This document shows positions 31,863 through 40,285 of a DNA stretch of 64,000 bases, in pieces. The notes under the pieces are model-generated. The model did not search any database, was not told the DNA's origin, and worked only from the letters and a program-made list of their open reading frames with translations. A program made the translations under genes and the position numbers. Source of the DNA: CAVZZG01 sp963779685 (lineage in GTDB: Bacteria; Actinomycetota; Thermoleophilia; Gaiellales; F1-60-MAGs149); NCBI GenBank assembly GCA_963779685.1, contig CAVZZG010000003.1, positions 434,001-498,000 on the forward strand, given 5' to 3'. Every line of letters starts with the position of its first letter. Within the stretch, counting starts at the first letter, position 1.

Positions 31863-31877
31863 CTAACATGCTGTCAT
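31849..31877 (-). promoter_or_regulatory. his operon promoter
   Basis: On the minus strand ATGACA (31872-31877) and TCTAAT (31849-31854) are 17 nt apart, in a locally AT-rich gap starting just after the ABC-F stop. Transcription would begin near 31842, inside the operator repeats. Confidence 0.65.
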
Positions 31878-31881
31878 GTCA

Positions 31882-33444
31882 TCACGCCAGTGACAGCTCG
31901 CGGTCAGGGCCGAGCGTCTCGAGGAAGCGGCGATCGTGGGAGACGACGACGAGCGTTCCGGGGTAGTCGGTGAGCGCCAGTTCGAGCTGTTCGACCGCCT
32001 CCAGGTCGAGGTGGTTGGTGGGCTCGTCGAGGATCAGGAGGTTCGCCTCGCGGCCTTGCAGCTCGGCGAGGTGGGCGCGGGTCCGTTCGCCGGGTGAGAG
32101 GGACTCGCACGGCCGCCCGATCGCGTCTGCGCCGAGCCCGAACTTGGCCAGCAGGGTGCGTGCCGGCTCGCCGTGGAGTCCCGACCGGGCCGCGAAGGCG
32201 TCGAGCAACCCGATCGGGCCGTCGTAGGCGCTGCGGCCCTGGCCGATGGCGCCGATGCGGGTACCGGGCCCGACCCGGCGGGTTCCGGCGACGAGCGGCT
32301 GCTCGCCGAGCAGCATGCGGAGCACCGTGGTCTTGCCGGTGCCGTTCGCGCCCGTCACGGCGACCCGCTCGCCGGCCGTGAGGGCCAGGGAAACCGGGCC
32401 GATGCGCACGGTGCCGAGGTCGGCGACTGCCTCGGCCAGTTCGGCGACGACGTCGCCACCGCTGCCTGCGTGGGCGAGCGACAGGCGCAGCTGCCATGGC
32501 ACCACCGGCTTGGCGGCGTCATCGACGCGGCCGAGGTGGCGCTCGGCCTGGCGGACCTTGCCCGCCAGGGCCCTGGTGCCGCGGCGGTCGGTCATCGCCC
32601 CGCCGGCGCGGGCCTGCGCCCGTCGCTCGGCGAGGAGGCCGGCGAGGTGCCGTCGGCGTTCGTCCGCCTCGGCGAAGCGGGCCCAGGCTGCGGCCTGCTC
32701 CGCCTCGCGGCGGGCCGCGTAGGCCGTCCAGCCTCCGGCGTACTCGCGCGCCTCGCGGGTGACCGGGTCGAGCGCGACGACGCGATCGATGGTGCGGTCG
32801 AGGAACGCGCGATCGTGGGAGACGACGATGAGGCCGCCGGCGAACCCCGCCAGGTGTCGCTCGAGCACGTCCAGGCCGGCGAAGTCGAGGTCGTTGGTGG
32901 GCTCGTCGAGCGCGAGCACGTCGAAGCGCGCGAGCAGGATGCTCGCCAGCGACGCCCGGGCGGCCTCGCCCCCTGACAGCTCCGCCACCGGGCGGTCGAG
33001 CGCGACGTGCAGGCCGATGTCGCGCGCGACGGCGTCGGCACGCTGTTCGAGGTCGCCGCCGCCCAGCGTCAGGAAGCGGGTCAGCGCCCGGTCGTAGGCC
33101 GCCTCGGCGGGCCGGCCATCGGCCAGGCTCGCCGCCGCCCGCTCGAGCTCGCGCTCGGATGCGGCGACACCCGTGCGGCGCCCGAGCAGGCCCAGGACCG
33201 TCTCTCCGGGCAGCGGAGCGGGTTCCTGTGGCAGGTAGCCGACCTCGAGCGTGGGGGGCTCGCGGACGACGCGACCGCTGTCGGGCACCGCCTGCCCGGC
33301 GACCAGTCGCAGCAGCGTCGACTTGCCGACGCCGTTCGGGCCGACCAGGCCGACGCGCGCCCGGGCCGGGAGCGAGAGCGAGACGTCGCGGAGGATGACG
33401 GTGGCGCCGTGCGAGCTGCAGACGCCTTCGAGATGGACGCGCAC
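31882..33444 (-). CDS. ABC-F family ATPase
   Basis: The 520-aa soluble protein has two ABC ATPase domains and no membrane part. Domain 1: GPNGVGKSTLL, signature LSGGEAARASLA, LALDEPTNDLD. A charged linker follows (about 225-310, with RREAEQAAAWARFAEADERR). Domain 2: GANGTGKTTVL, LSPGERTRAHLA, LILDEPTNHLD. ABC-F proteins act on the ribosome, as translation factors or antibiotic-resistance proteins. The roughly 80-residue linker is within the range of either, so the subtype is open. GTG 33444 has GAGGA upstream. A GC-rich hairpin lies in the leader. Confidence 0.87.
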   Translation of the reverse strand: MRVHLEGVCSSHGATVILRDVSLSLPARARVGLVGPNGVGKSTLLRLVAGQAVPDSGRVVREPPTLEVGYLPQEPAPLPGETVLGLLGRRTGVAASERELERAAASLADGRPAEAAYDRALTRFLTLGGGDLEQRADAVARDIGLHVALDRPVAELSGGEAARASLASILLARFDVLALDEPTNDLDFAGLDVLERHLAGFAGGLIVVSHDRAFLDRTIDRVVALDPVTREAREYAGGWTAYAARREAEQAAAWARFAEADERRRHLAGLLAERRAQARAGGAMTDRRGTRALAGKVRQAERHLGRVDDAAKPVVPWQLRLSLAHAGSGGDVVAELAEAVADLGTVRIGPVSLALTAGERVAVTGANGTGKTTVLRMLLGEQPLVAGTRRVGPGTRIGAIGQGRSAYDGPIGLLDAFAARSGLHGEPARTLLAKFGLGADAIGRPCESLSPGERTRAHLAELQGREANLLILDEPTNHLDLEAVEQLELALTDYPGTLVVVSHDRRFLETLGPDRELSLA

Positions 33445-33464
33445 GATGATTCCTCACGGATCCG

Positions 33465-33483
33465 GCCCCGCCGGGGGCGGGGC
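33465..33483 (-). promoter_or_regulatory. Leader hairpin upstream of the ABC-F gene
   Basis: GCCCCGCC and GGCGGGGC flank a 3-nt loop, 20 nt before the GTG. Some resistance-type ABC-F genes are controlled by leader attenuation, and this hairpin could play such a part or simply limit expression. The 119-nt gap to the thioesterase gene shows no convincing promoter hexamers. Confidence 0.35.
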
Positions 33484-33563
33484 GAAGGTGGTCGGGAATG
33501 TCGCGTCAGTCCGTCATCGTACGGCGCGCGTGGCGCCATGGATTACGGTAGCAGAGCGGAATA

Positions 33564-34022
33564 TCAGCCGATGACGCGCACGAAGCGGCAGTCCGCGACC
33601 GCCGTCGTGACGCCTTCGGCCGACACCTCGCAGCGCGTGCGCACCTTGCGGCCGACGTCGCCCTCCACCCACGCGGTCAGCAGCACCGGCCGGTCGGTCG
33701 GGGTCGGCCGCAGGTACTGCAGGGCCATCTCGGCGGTGACGTACACGATCGCATCGCCCTCGCCGACCTCGCGCCCCTCGGCCCGGTACGCCCAGCCGAT
33801 TGCAGCCCAGCAGGAGTGGCAGTCGGCGATCGTCGCGATCACTCCGCCCTGCATCGTGTTCGGGAAGCCGGCCGTCTGGTAGGGGGCGGCCTGGTAGGTG
33901 CAGACGACGGTCGAGCGGTCGACGTTCCAGGTGCTCTTGATGCGCAGCCCGTGGGGGTTCGCCGAGCCGCAGCCGAAGCACTCGCCATCGGGTAGCACGA
34001 GATCCTGGAACGCCCCCTGCAT
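33564..34022 (-). CDS. Hotdog-fold thioesterase (PaaI/YiiD-like)
   Basis: The 152-aa protein begins at ATG 34022, where the family's opening LPDGECFGCGSANPHGLRIK starts. The hotdog helix is NTMQGGVIATIADCHSCWAA, with the aspartate and small residues of PaaI-like thioesterases, followed by beta strands (MALQYLRPTP). It should hydrolyse an acyl-CoA, identity unknown. TATCCT lies ten nucleotides upstream. It is divergent from hisA with only 25 nt between. Confidence 0.8.
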   Translation of the reverse strand: MQGAFQDLVLPDGECFGCGSANPHGLRIKSTWNVDRSTVVCTYQAAPYQTAGFPNTMQGGVIATIADCHSCWAAIGWAYRAEGREVGEGDAIVYVTAEMALQYLRPTPTDRPVLLTAWVEGDVGRKVRTRCEVSAEGVTTAVADCRFVRVIG

Positions 34023-34047
34023 CGCGCCCCGGAGGATACGCGACGAT

Positions 34048-34785
34048 GTGCGGGTGCCGTTCGACGTGATCCCTGCGATCGACCTGGCCGGCGGACGCGT
34101 CGTGCGCCTCGTCCGGGGCCGGTTCGACGACGAGACGGCCTTCTCCGACGATCCCGCCGAGACGGCGCGGGCGTTCTTCCGGGATGGCGCGCGCGTCCTG
34201 CACGTGATCGACCTCGACGCCGCCCGCACCGGCGTGCGGCCGGCCGCCCACGCTGCCGCCATCGGGCAGATCGCGGCAGCCAAGCCGGCCGGGGCGCTTC
34301 TGCAGGTCGGCGGCGGGTTCCGGGACGAGGCGTCCGTCGATGCCGCGGTCGCGGCGGGCGTCGACCGGGTGCTGCTCGGCACGCTCGCGTTCCGCGACCG
34401 CGCGGCGCTCGAGCGGCTGACGGACCGTCACGGCCGCGCCATCTGCGTCACCGCCGACACGCTGGACGGCACGGTGCGGGTCGCCGGGTGGCTCGAGGAC
34501 TCCGGCGTCGGCGTGGCCGAGGCGATCGGCGGCCTGGCCGGGTGCGGCGTGTCGGCCTTCCTGGTGACCGCGATCGACCGCGACGGGACGCTGCGGGGCC
34601 CCGACGTGGCCATGCTCGCCGAGGCGCGGGCGGCCACCGCGGGCGTCCTGCTCGCCTCCGGCGGAGTCGGGTCGATCGCGGATGTCGTCGCGTGCCGGCG
34701 GGCCGGCGCGGACGGCGTCGTCGTCGGGCGGGCCCTCTACGACGGCGCGTTCACCCTCCGGGAAGCGCTCGAGGCCGTCCGGTGA
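34048..34785 (+). CDS. hisA: HisA, ProFAR isomerase
   Basis: The 245-aa TIM-barrel enzyme catalyses step 4 of histidine synthesis. VIPAIDLAGGRVVRLVRG contains the catalytic Asp, LLQVGGGFRDEASVD and VTAIDRDGTLRGPD the second Asp, and LLASGGVGSIADV the phosphate site. The reading frame extends upstream, but GTG 34048, 11 nt after GGAGGA, gives the family N-terminus. hisA normally sits between hisH and hisF; here it leads its own unit, divergent from and about 2.2 kb away from the his operon promoter. PriA-type dual HisA/TrpF activity, known in actinobacteria, cannot be judged. Confidence 0.9.
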   Translation: MRVPFDVIPAIDLAGGRVVRLVRGRFDDETAFSDDPAETARAFFRDGARVLHVIDLDAARTGVRPAAHAAAIGQIAAAKPAGALLQVGGGFRDEASVDAAVAAGVDRVLLGTLAFRDRAALERLTDRHGRAICVTADTLDGTVRVAGWLEDSGVGVAEAIGGLAGCGVSAFLVTAIDRDGTLRGPDVAMLAEARAATAGVLLASGGVGSIADVVACRRAGADGVVVGRALYDGAFTLREALEAVR

Positions 34786-35969
34786 TCGATCCCGGCCGGC
34801 TGGCGCGCGACGTCGCGGCGCTGGTGCAGGTGCCCAGCGTCACGGGCGACGAGCGCCCGGCGCTGGAACGGCTGGCCGAGATCGCAGGTGCCCTGGGCCT
34901 CGCGGCCGAACTCGTGACTCACGACCTGGCGGCCTTGCGCATGCTGCCCGGACATCCCGGTGAGGAGGCGCCGCGCAACGCGCTGCACGGCGTCGTCATC
35001 CGCCGCCCGGGGCCGCCGGACGGCCCGCGCATCTGCCTCGACGGTCACGTCGACGTCGTGGCGCCCGGCGCGGGTCCGTGGACTGACGATCCCTGGTCGG
35101 GCGGGATCGCCGCCGGCCGGGTGTTCGGCCGCGGCTCCGTCGACATGAAGGGCGGTGTCGTCGCCGCGCTGCACGGGCTGGCCGCCAGTGCCGACGCCCC
35201 CAGCGGGGAGGCCGTGCTGTTCGGCGTCGCGGCAGAGGAGGACGGCGGCCTGGGCACCTTCGCCGCCCTCGAGGCGGATGCGCGCTTCGACGCCGCCCTG
35301 ATCCCGGAACCGACCGGGTTCGACGTCGTCTGCGCCCAGGCCGGCGCACTCACCTTCACCGGGACCGTGCCGGGGCGCGCCGCGCACGCCGCCATGCGGC
35401 TCGAGGGCGTATCGGCCATCGATCGCTACATCGCCGTCCACGCCGCCCTCGCCGCGCACGAGGCCCGCATCAACGCCGGGGTCGACCACCCGCTGATGCG
35501 GGAGCTGGCGCTCCCGTACCCGGTCTCCGTGGGCAGGATCGAGGCCGGCGAGTGGTCGTCGACGGTGCCCGACCGGCTGACGTTCGAAGGGCGAGTCGGC
35601 GTGCGCATGGGCGAGTCCGTCGCCGACGCCCGGGCTGCGCTCGCCGCGGCCGTGCGCGGCGCCGCCGGCGATGTCGAGCTGACGTGGACCGGCGGCCAGT
35701 TCGGCCCCGGGGAGACGGACGCGTCCGACCCGTGGGTGGAGCGGGTCCGGGCCGCCGCCACCGGCGCGCTGGGCCGGCCCGTTGCGGCAGCCGGCGTCCC
35801 CTATGGGGCTGATCTCCGGCTCTTCTGCGAGCGCGGCATCCCGTGCGTCATGTTCGGGCCACCGGGGCTCGAGCGGGCGCATGCCGTCGACGAGTACGTC
35901 GAGATCGCGGACCTCGTAGTCGTCGCGGAGACCGTCGCCGCGGCGCTGCGCACTACACTGGCCGCATGA
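34782..35969 (+). CDS. M20-family metallopeptidase/deacylase (ArgE/DapE-like)
   Basis: The 395-aa enzyme shows the M20 dizinc ligands: GHVDVVAPG (His and catalytic Asp), GRGSVDMKGG (bridging Asp), VAAEEDGGLGT (catalytic Glu and metal Glu), and near the C-terminus LERAHAVDEYVEI (His). A lid domain is inserted from about residue 185 to 295. Substrates in this group include N-acetylornithine and succinyl-diaminopimelate. The GTG overlaps hisA (GTGA). With arg and lys genes elsewhere in the window, an amino acid deacylase role is plausible. Confidence 0.83.
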   Translation: MIDPGRLARDVAALVQVPSVTGDERPALERLAEIAGALGLAAELVTHDLAALRMLPGHPGEEAPRNALHGVVIRRPGPPDGPRICLDGHVDVVAPGAGPWTDDPWSGGIAAGRVFGRGSVDMKGGVVAALHGLAASADAPSGEAVLFGVAAEEDGGLGTFAALEADARFDAALIPEPTGFDVVCAQAGALTFTGTVPGRAAHAAMRLEGVSAIDRYIAVHAALAAHEARINAGVDHPLMRELALPYPVSVGRIEAGEWSSTVPDRLTFEGRVGVRMGESVADARAALAAAVRGAAGDVELTWTGGQFGPGETDASDPWVERVRAAATGALGRPVAAAGVPYGADLRLFCERGIPCVMFGPPGLERAHAVDEYVEIADLVVVAETVAAALRTTLAA

Positions 35970-37174
35970 GCGAGCGCTTCGGGCCCTCGACGAGGGCCAT
36001 CCACGCAGGAGTAGCTGGCGGCGAGGACGTGATCGCGCCGATCAGGCGGTCGGTGATCAGCCGGTTCGACACGGCCGAGCGCTTCGGCCGCGTCATGGCG
36101 GAGGAGGAGGCCGGCTACCTGTACGGGCGGCTCGGCAATCCGACCGTCATGGAGACGGCCCGCGCCATCGCCGAGCTGGAGGGTGCCGAGGCCTGCGAGC
36201 TGACGGCATCCGGCATGGCCGCCGTGCACGCCGCAGTCGTCGCACTGGTGCCGACGGGCGGTCGCCTGGTGGCCGCCTTGCAGGCCTATGGCAACTCGGT
36301 GTCGCTGTTTCGCGACCTCGTCGGGCCGCGGCTCGGCGTCGACCTGCGCGAGGTCGACGTCCGCGACCTGGACGCCGTGCGGGCGGCCTGCGCGGACGGT
36401 GCCGACGCGATCTACTGCGAGACGATCGCGAACCCCGGCTCGACCGTGGCCGACCTCGACGCGATCGGGCGCATCGCGACGGCCTGCGGCGCGCGCGTCA
36501 TCGTCGACAACACGGTCGCCACGCCCTTGCTGTGCCGCCCGCTCGAGCGCGGGTGCCACGTCGTCGTCCACTCGGCGACGAAGTTCCTCAACGGCCACCA
36601 CGACGTGCTCGCGGGCGCTGTATGCGGCACGGCCGAGGATATGGCGCGCGTCCGCGCGATGCTCATCGACACCGGCGGCGTCCCCGACCCCGAGGGCGCA
36701 TGGCTCCTGCGGCGAGGCATGCGGACGCTTGCCCTGCGCCTGGAGCGTCAGTGCGCCAACGCGCTCGAGCTGGCCCGCTGGCTCGAGCCGCGCCCGGACG
36801 TGGTGGGCACGCCCTACACCGGTCTTCCGTCCCACCCGCAGCACGAGCTCGCCACGAGGCTGCTCGACGGCCGCTACGGCGGGCTCCTGGCCGTGGAGGT
36901 GGCCGGCGGCCGCGCCGGCGGCGAGGCCGTGATGAACGGGTGCCGGCTGATCGAGCGTTCGACCTCGCTCGGCGGCGTCACCTCCGGCATCTCGCATCCC
37001 GCCTCGACGAGCCACCGGCAGCTGTCGGACGACGAGCTGCAGGCAATCGGGGTCGCGCCGGGCCTGCTGCGCATCGCCGTGGGCTGCGAGGACGTCGCCG
37101 ACCTCATGGCCGACCTCGACGGCGCCCTCGCGATCGCTGCCACCTCGGTCGCAGCTGCCGCCTCGTCGCGCTAA
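35966..37174 (+). CDS. Cys/Met metabolism PLP enzyme (cystathionine gamma-synthase / methionine gamma-lyase family)
   Basis: The 402-aa fold-type I enzyme has YLYGRLGNPTVMETARAIA (the family YxRxxNPT block), LTASGMAAVHAAVVAL, CETIANPGSTVADLD, VDNTVATPL, and the PLP Lys near 206 in VHSATKFLNGHHDVLAGAV. LIERSTSLGGVTSGISHPA near the end is the substrate block. The exact reaction cannot be assigned. The ATG overlaps the M20 gene, yet TACACT sits exactly six nucleotides upstream, so an internal leaderless promoter may add to read-through. Confidence 0.85.
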   Translation: MSERFGPSTRAIHAGVAGGEDVIAPIRRSVISRFDTAERFGRVMAEEEAGYLYGRLGNPTVMETARAIAELEGAEACELTASGMAAVHAAVVALVPTGGRLVAALQAYGNSVSLFRDLVGPRLGVDLREVDVRDLDAVRAACADGADAIYCETIANPGSTVADLDAIGRIATACGARVIVDNTVATPLLCRPLERGCHVVVHSATKFLNGHHDVLAGAVCGTAEDMARVRAMLIDTGGVPDPEGAWLLRRGMRTLALRLERQCANALELARWLEPRPDVVGTPYTGLPSHPQHELATRLLDGRYGGLLAVEVAGGRAGGEAVMNGCRLIERSTSLGGVTSGISHPASTSHRQLSDDELQAIGVAPGLLRIAVGCEDVADLMADLDGALAIAATSVAAAASSR

Positions 37175-37223
37175 GAGCTGAGAGCCGCCCGAAAGGGGGA
37201 TCCCCGCCCGGCCGCTGGAGCCG

Positions 37224-37904
37224 ATGCTTCGATCAGTGAAGCTCCTGCTGACGGCTGCCCTCGGAGTCGTGGCCGTGGTCGCTCCCGCACAGGCGGCCTA
37301 CCACTACTCCACCACGATCCGCTTCTCGGGCTCGTTCGTGTCCGAGGAGTACGACTCGGGCACGGTCATCACCCGGGTCTCGTCACGCGCCAGCTGGAGC
37401 CTGCACGACCCGACCACGGTGGTGACGGTGCAGCGCGGCGCCTACGCGCTGTTTCCGAGCGGGCACACCAAGGCGCGCCTGTCGGTCGCCCAGTCGGGGT
37501 TCCAGACGGTCTGCACGGCGACCCAGCAGGCGTTCACGGACTCGCTCGCGCGACAGCCGAGGCTGGCGTGGTTCGCCCTCCGGCGGTCGCGGTCGGGCGG
37601 CGTCGTCACCTTCGGCTGGAGCGGTGAGCAGGTCAACCGCCATCGGGACGCCGCCACCGAGGGCAGCTGCTCGGATGCCGGCGGTACCGAGGCCGGCGGC
37701 GGCAACGTCGATGAGGCCGGCTCGGCCGGCATGGCCGGCCGGTTCGGGCTCAAGATCCTGCTCTCGAACCGCAAGCTGCTGCAGGGACGCAGCATCGTCA
37801 GGCGGGTGAGCGTCGCCAAGACCCACACCGACATGTTCGCCGGGACGGGATTGGTGGAGACGTTCACCGGGCACTACACGGTGCTTCTCTCGCGCGTTTC
37901 ATGA
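37224..37904 (+). CDS. Secreted protein of unknown function, 226 aa
   Basis: It has a clear signal peptide (MLRSVKLLLTAALGVVAVVA, cleavage after QAA) and then a beta-rich domain: TTIRFSGSFVSEEYDSGTVI, ASWSLHDPTTVVTVQRG and, at the end, HTDMFAGTGLVETFTGHYTV. Two cysteines (about residues 94 and 151) could form a disulfide. I recognise no family. AAAGGGGG lies well upstream of the ATG. The stop overlaps the NlpC/P60 gene (ATGA), so a role at the cell wall is possible. Confidence 0.7.
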   Translation: MLRSVKLLLTAALGVVAVVAPAQAAYHYSTTIRFSGSFVSEEYDSGTVITRVSSRASWSLHDPTTVVTVQRGAYALFPSGHTKARLSVAQSGFQTVCTATQQAFTDSLARQPRLAWFALRRSRSGGVVTFGWSGEQVNRHRDAATEGSCSDAGGTEAGGGNVDEAGSAGMAGRFGLKILLSNRKLLQGRSIVRRVSVAKTHTDMFAGTGLVETFTGHYTVLLSRVS

Positions 37905-38962
37905 GCTTTCGCAAGGTGCTGCTCACGGCGCGCACCGTTTCCGCCGACCCTAGGGGGGTGAGGCGTCTCGCCCTGCTCGCATGCAGCGTGGTCGGCCTGG
38001 TGGCCGCACCACCCGCCCTTGCGGGAAACTGGGCCGATCCGCAGATCCGCGTGGTGGTACACCGGCAGATCCTGCCGGGCGTCACGCGCCGGTCCTTCGG
38101 CCCCGACCGGGCGCTCGACCATGGCACGCTCGCGATGCTGGTCTGGGGCGCCGTGCCGGCCTCGATCGCCACGACGACCATCTCGACCTCGAGCGACGCG
38201 GCCACGATCGGCGAGCTGGACGCGGCCTTCGTCTCGGCGCTCGGGCTGAGCGGCGCTGCCGCCGACGCCGTCCGGTCGCTGCAGGTCGCCGGCTACCACC
38301 CGAACCAAAACGCCGGCACGGAGATCGTCGCGCGGCTGCTCGGGTTCCGCTTCAACCACCCGTCGTCGGCCGATCGCCTGGAGCGCTCGGCAGCCGAGCC
38401 GGCGACGCGCGCGGAGGCGGCCTACACCACCGCGATCGTGCTCGCGGGCCCACCCGTCGCGTATGCCCGTCGCATCGTCGCCCAGATGCGGCGGCTGCCC
38501 AAGACGACCGGGCTGCGCCACGACGCGCTCGACCGCGCCATCCAGATGCTCGGGCAGCCGTACGTGTGGGGCGGCACCTGGGAGACGGCGAGGGGTGGCC
38601 CCTACGGCGCCCAGGCCCATGGCGGGTTCGACTGCTCGGGCCTCGTCTGGCGCGTGATGGCGCTCGATCCGCACGCCTGGGCCGGGGCCGGCGCGAAGCT
38701 CGGCGGCCGCACCACCTACGACATGGCGCGGACGACGGCCGCCGGCAAGCGCCGCCGCGGATCGCGGGTCAAGCCCGGCGACGTGCTGCTGTTCAGCCCG
38801 CTCGGCAGGCGCGCCCACTGGCAGGACGTCGGCCATACCGGCATCGACCTCGGCGCCGGGCTGATGATCCACTCCTCGTCCGAGGGTGTCGCGATCAAGG
38901 AGTGGAACTCCGGCTATCACCGTACCGCCTTCGCCTGGGCGAAGGCCGTCTTGCCGGCGTAG
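37901..38962 (+). CDS. NlpC/P60 cysteine peptidase, secreted cell-wall hydrolase
   Basis: The 353-aa protein has an N-terminal signal region (hydrophobic stretch LALLACSVVGLVAAPPALAG), a helical region resembling SLH-type repeats (about 50-200, ending AEPATRAEAAYTTAIVLA), and a C-terminal NlpC/P60 domain. The domain begins LDRAIQMLGQPYVWGG; catalytic Cys245 is in GGFDCSGLVWRV and His312 in VGHTGIDLG. Such enzymes cleave peptide stems of peptidoglycan outside the membrane. It is coupled to the upstream secreted protein. Confidence 0.87.
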   Translation: MSFRKVLLTARTVSADPRGVRRLALLACSVVGLVAAPPALAGNWADPQIRVVVHRQILPGVTRRSFGPDRALDHGTLAMLVWGAVPASIATTTISTSSDAATIGELDAAFVSALGLSGAAADAVRSLQVAGYHPNQNAGTEIVARLLGFRFNHPSSADRLERSAAEPATRAEAAYTTAIVLAGPPVAYARRIVAQMRRLPKTTGLRHDALDRAIQMLGQPYVWGGTWETARGGPYGAQAHGGFDCSGLVWRVMALDPHAWAGAGAKLGGRTTYDMARTTAAGKRRRGSRVKPGDVLLFSPLGRRAHWQDVGHTGIDLGAGLMIHSSSEGVAIKEWNSGYHRTAFAWAKAVLPA

Positions 38963-38993
38963 GCTTTCCCGCCCGCGCGGCGAACTGTGGGCG

Positions 38994-39980
38994 GTGCTGC
39001 GGGTACTGGAGTACGGGAGTGACCGCGAGGCCGGCTTCCGGGAGGTCGCGGCGGCGGCGCTCGCACCTGCCATCCAGGCCGGGGGCGGGGCGCCCCTGGT
39101 GTGGATCGACGTCGTCGATCCGCAGGAGGGCGAGGTGATGGCGCTCGCCGAGGCGCTCGGCTGGCACCCCCTGGTGACCGAGGACGTGCTGCACCGCGGT
39201 CAGCGCCAGAAGGTCGAGCAGTATCCGACCGGCGTGCTCTCGGTCGTCCACTTCCCGCGACTCAAGGATGGCGCGGACGCTCCCAGCGAGGTCGAGCTGG
39301 TGCAGACCGAGCGGGTGCTCGTCTCCCTGCACGACGACTGCGACACGGAGGTGGCCGCGATGGGCCGTGAGGTCGGCCGGCGGCCGGACCTCACGCAGAA
39401 CGGCGCCACCGCAGCCGTGGCGGTGGTGGTCGCGCACATCGCCGACCAGTACGAGCAGGTGATCGACGAGCTCGAAGAGCACGTCCAGCAGATGGAGATC
39501 GACTCGATCGGCGAGACGCAGGGCGACCCTGCCCCGGCATTGCGCGGCGCCGCCGACACGCGCCTGGCGATCGCGCGCGTGCGACGTTCGAGCGGCCAGC
39601 TGCGGGAGGTGGTCGGGGTCTACGTCCGGCGCGAGCTCGTCGACATGGTGCACTCCAGCGAGCTCGACCTGGAGCTGCGTGACGCGCTCGACCACGTCGT
39701 CCGGGCGCACGAGGATCTCGACGTGCTCCACGACCGCATGAGCGCCCTGGCCGAGACCCGCCTGGCGCTGGTCGCCTACCGGCAGAACGAGATCACCAAG
39801 GCGCTGTCCGCATGGGCTGCGATCCTCGCGGTGCCCACCGTCGTGACCGGCTGGTTCGGTCAGAACTTCCGCAACATGGCGGTGATCGGCTACGTGCACG
39901 GTCAGATCATCGCGATGGCCATCATCGTCGGTATCGGGGGCGGGCTGTTCGCCTTCTTCCGGCGGCGGCGCTGGATCTAG
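38994..39980 (+). CDS. corA: CorA-family divalent cation channel, GQN variant
   Basis: The 328-aa protein has the CorA layout: a cytoplasmic alpha/beta N-domain (WIDVVDPQEGEVMALAEALG), long helices (QVIDELEEHVQQMEIDSIGE), then two C-terminal membrane segments. The signature, usually GMN, reads GWFGQNF (Gly289-Gln290-Asn291). Q in this position occurs in some actinobacterial homologues, I believe, but may alter ion selectivity. The C-terminus FFRRRRWI is basic as expected. GTG 38994 begins at the conserved VLRVLEYG; no strong ribosome binding site is seen. Confidence 0.82.
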   Translation: MLRVLEYGSDREAGFREVAAAALAPAIQAGGGAPLVWIDVVDPQEGEVMALAEALGWHPLVTEDVLHRGQRQKVEQYPTGVLSVVHFPRLKDGADAPSEVELVQTERVLVSLHDDCDTEVAAMGREVGRRPDLTQNGATAAVAVVVAHIADQYEQVIDELEEHVQQMEIDSIGETQGDPAPALRGAADTRLAIARVRRSSGQLREVVGVYVRRELVDMVHSSELDLELRDALDHVVRAHEDLDVLHDRMSALAETRLALVAYRQNEITKALSAWAAILAVPTVVTGWFGQNFRNMAVIGYVHGQIIAMAIIVGIGGGLFAFFRRRRWI

Positions 39981-40008
39981 CCGGAATCCACTGTCGTGGA
40001 TTCCGGCT
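39979..40008 (+). terminator. Strong hairpin after corA
   Basis: AGCCGGAATCCAC and its exact complement flank TGTC, a 13-bp stem beginning at the corA stop codon. There is no U-tract. It also meets the end of the possible minus-strand ORF at 40008. Confidence 0.75.
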
Positions 40009-40250
40009 CATGTTGCCTGCTTCGCCGAGGAGGCCGCGGTGGGCGCGGGCGCGGCCTCGGCCGTCGTAGTGGTCGAGAATCGCCGGCCGCTGAGGGCGCG
40101 CACGTTGGCGAATCGCAGCGGGGGGATGGCGCCGCCATGGGAAATGCATGCGAGCCGGTAGGCGAGCATGCGTTTCCTGTGGTGGCCCGTCCTCCTGGCG
40201 AACGCCCGACGGCAGTCGGGACACGTACGCCGCGTCAGCCGTCGGGACAC
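40008..40250 (-). CDS. Possible 80-aa zinc-finger-like protein
   Basis: A GTG-initiated frame 34 nt past the rhodanese stop encodes MSRRLTRRTCPDCRRAFARR, then TGHHRKRMLAYRLACISHGG and an Ala/Thr-rich tail. CPDC followed 11 residues later by HH resembles a C2H2-type finger. The start lies inside the 26-bp repeats and has no ribosome binding site; the tail overlaps the corA hairpin. It is the only ORF I can support in the 304 nt between corA and the rhodanese gene, and it may not be expressed. Confidence 0.3.
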   Translation of the reverse strand: MSRRLTRRTCPDCRRAFARRTGHHRKRMLAYRLACISHGGAIPPLRFANVRALSGRRFSTTTTAEAAPAPTAASSAKQAT

Positions 40251-40285
40251 GTACGCCGCGTCGGCCGTCGGGACACGTACGCCGC
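40215..40285. repeat. Tandem 26-bp repeat, 2.7 copies
   Basis: Copies begin at 40215, 40241 and 40267, each starting GTCGGGACACGTACGCCGC; the third is cut after 19 nt at the rhodanese stop codon. Copies 1 and 2 are nearly identical. Because 26 is not a multiple of three, each copy is read in a different frame by the overlapping ORF. It looks like recent slippage or duplication of intergenic DNA. Confidence 0.85.

Noticed and set aside
40215..40285. Short CRISPR array
   Set aside because: Repeats are directly abutting with no spacers, and no cas genes are present.
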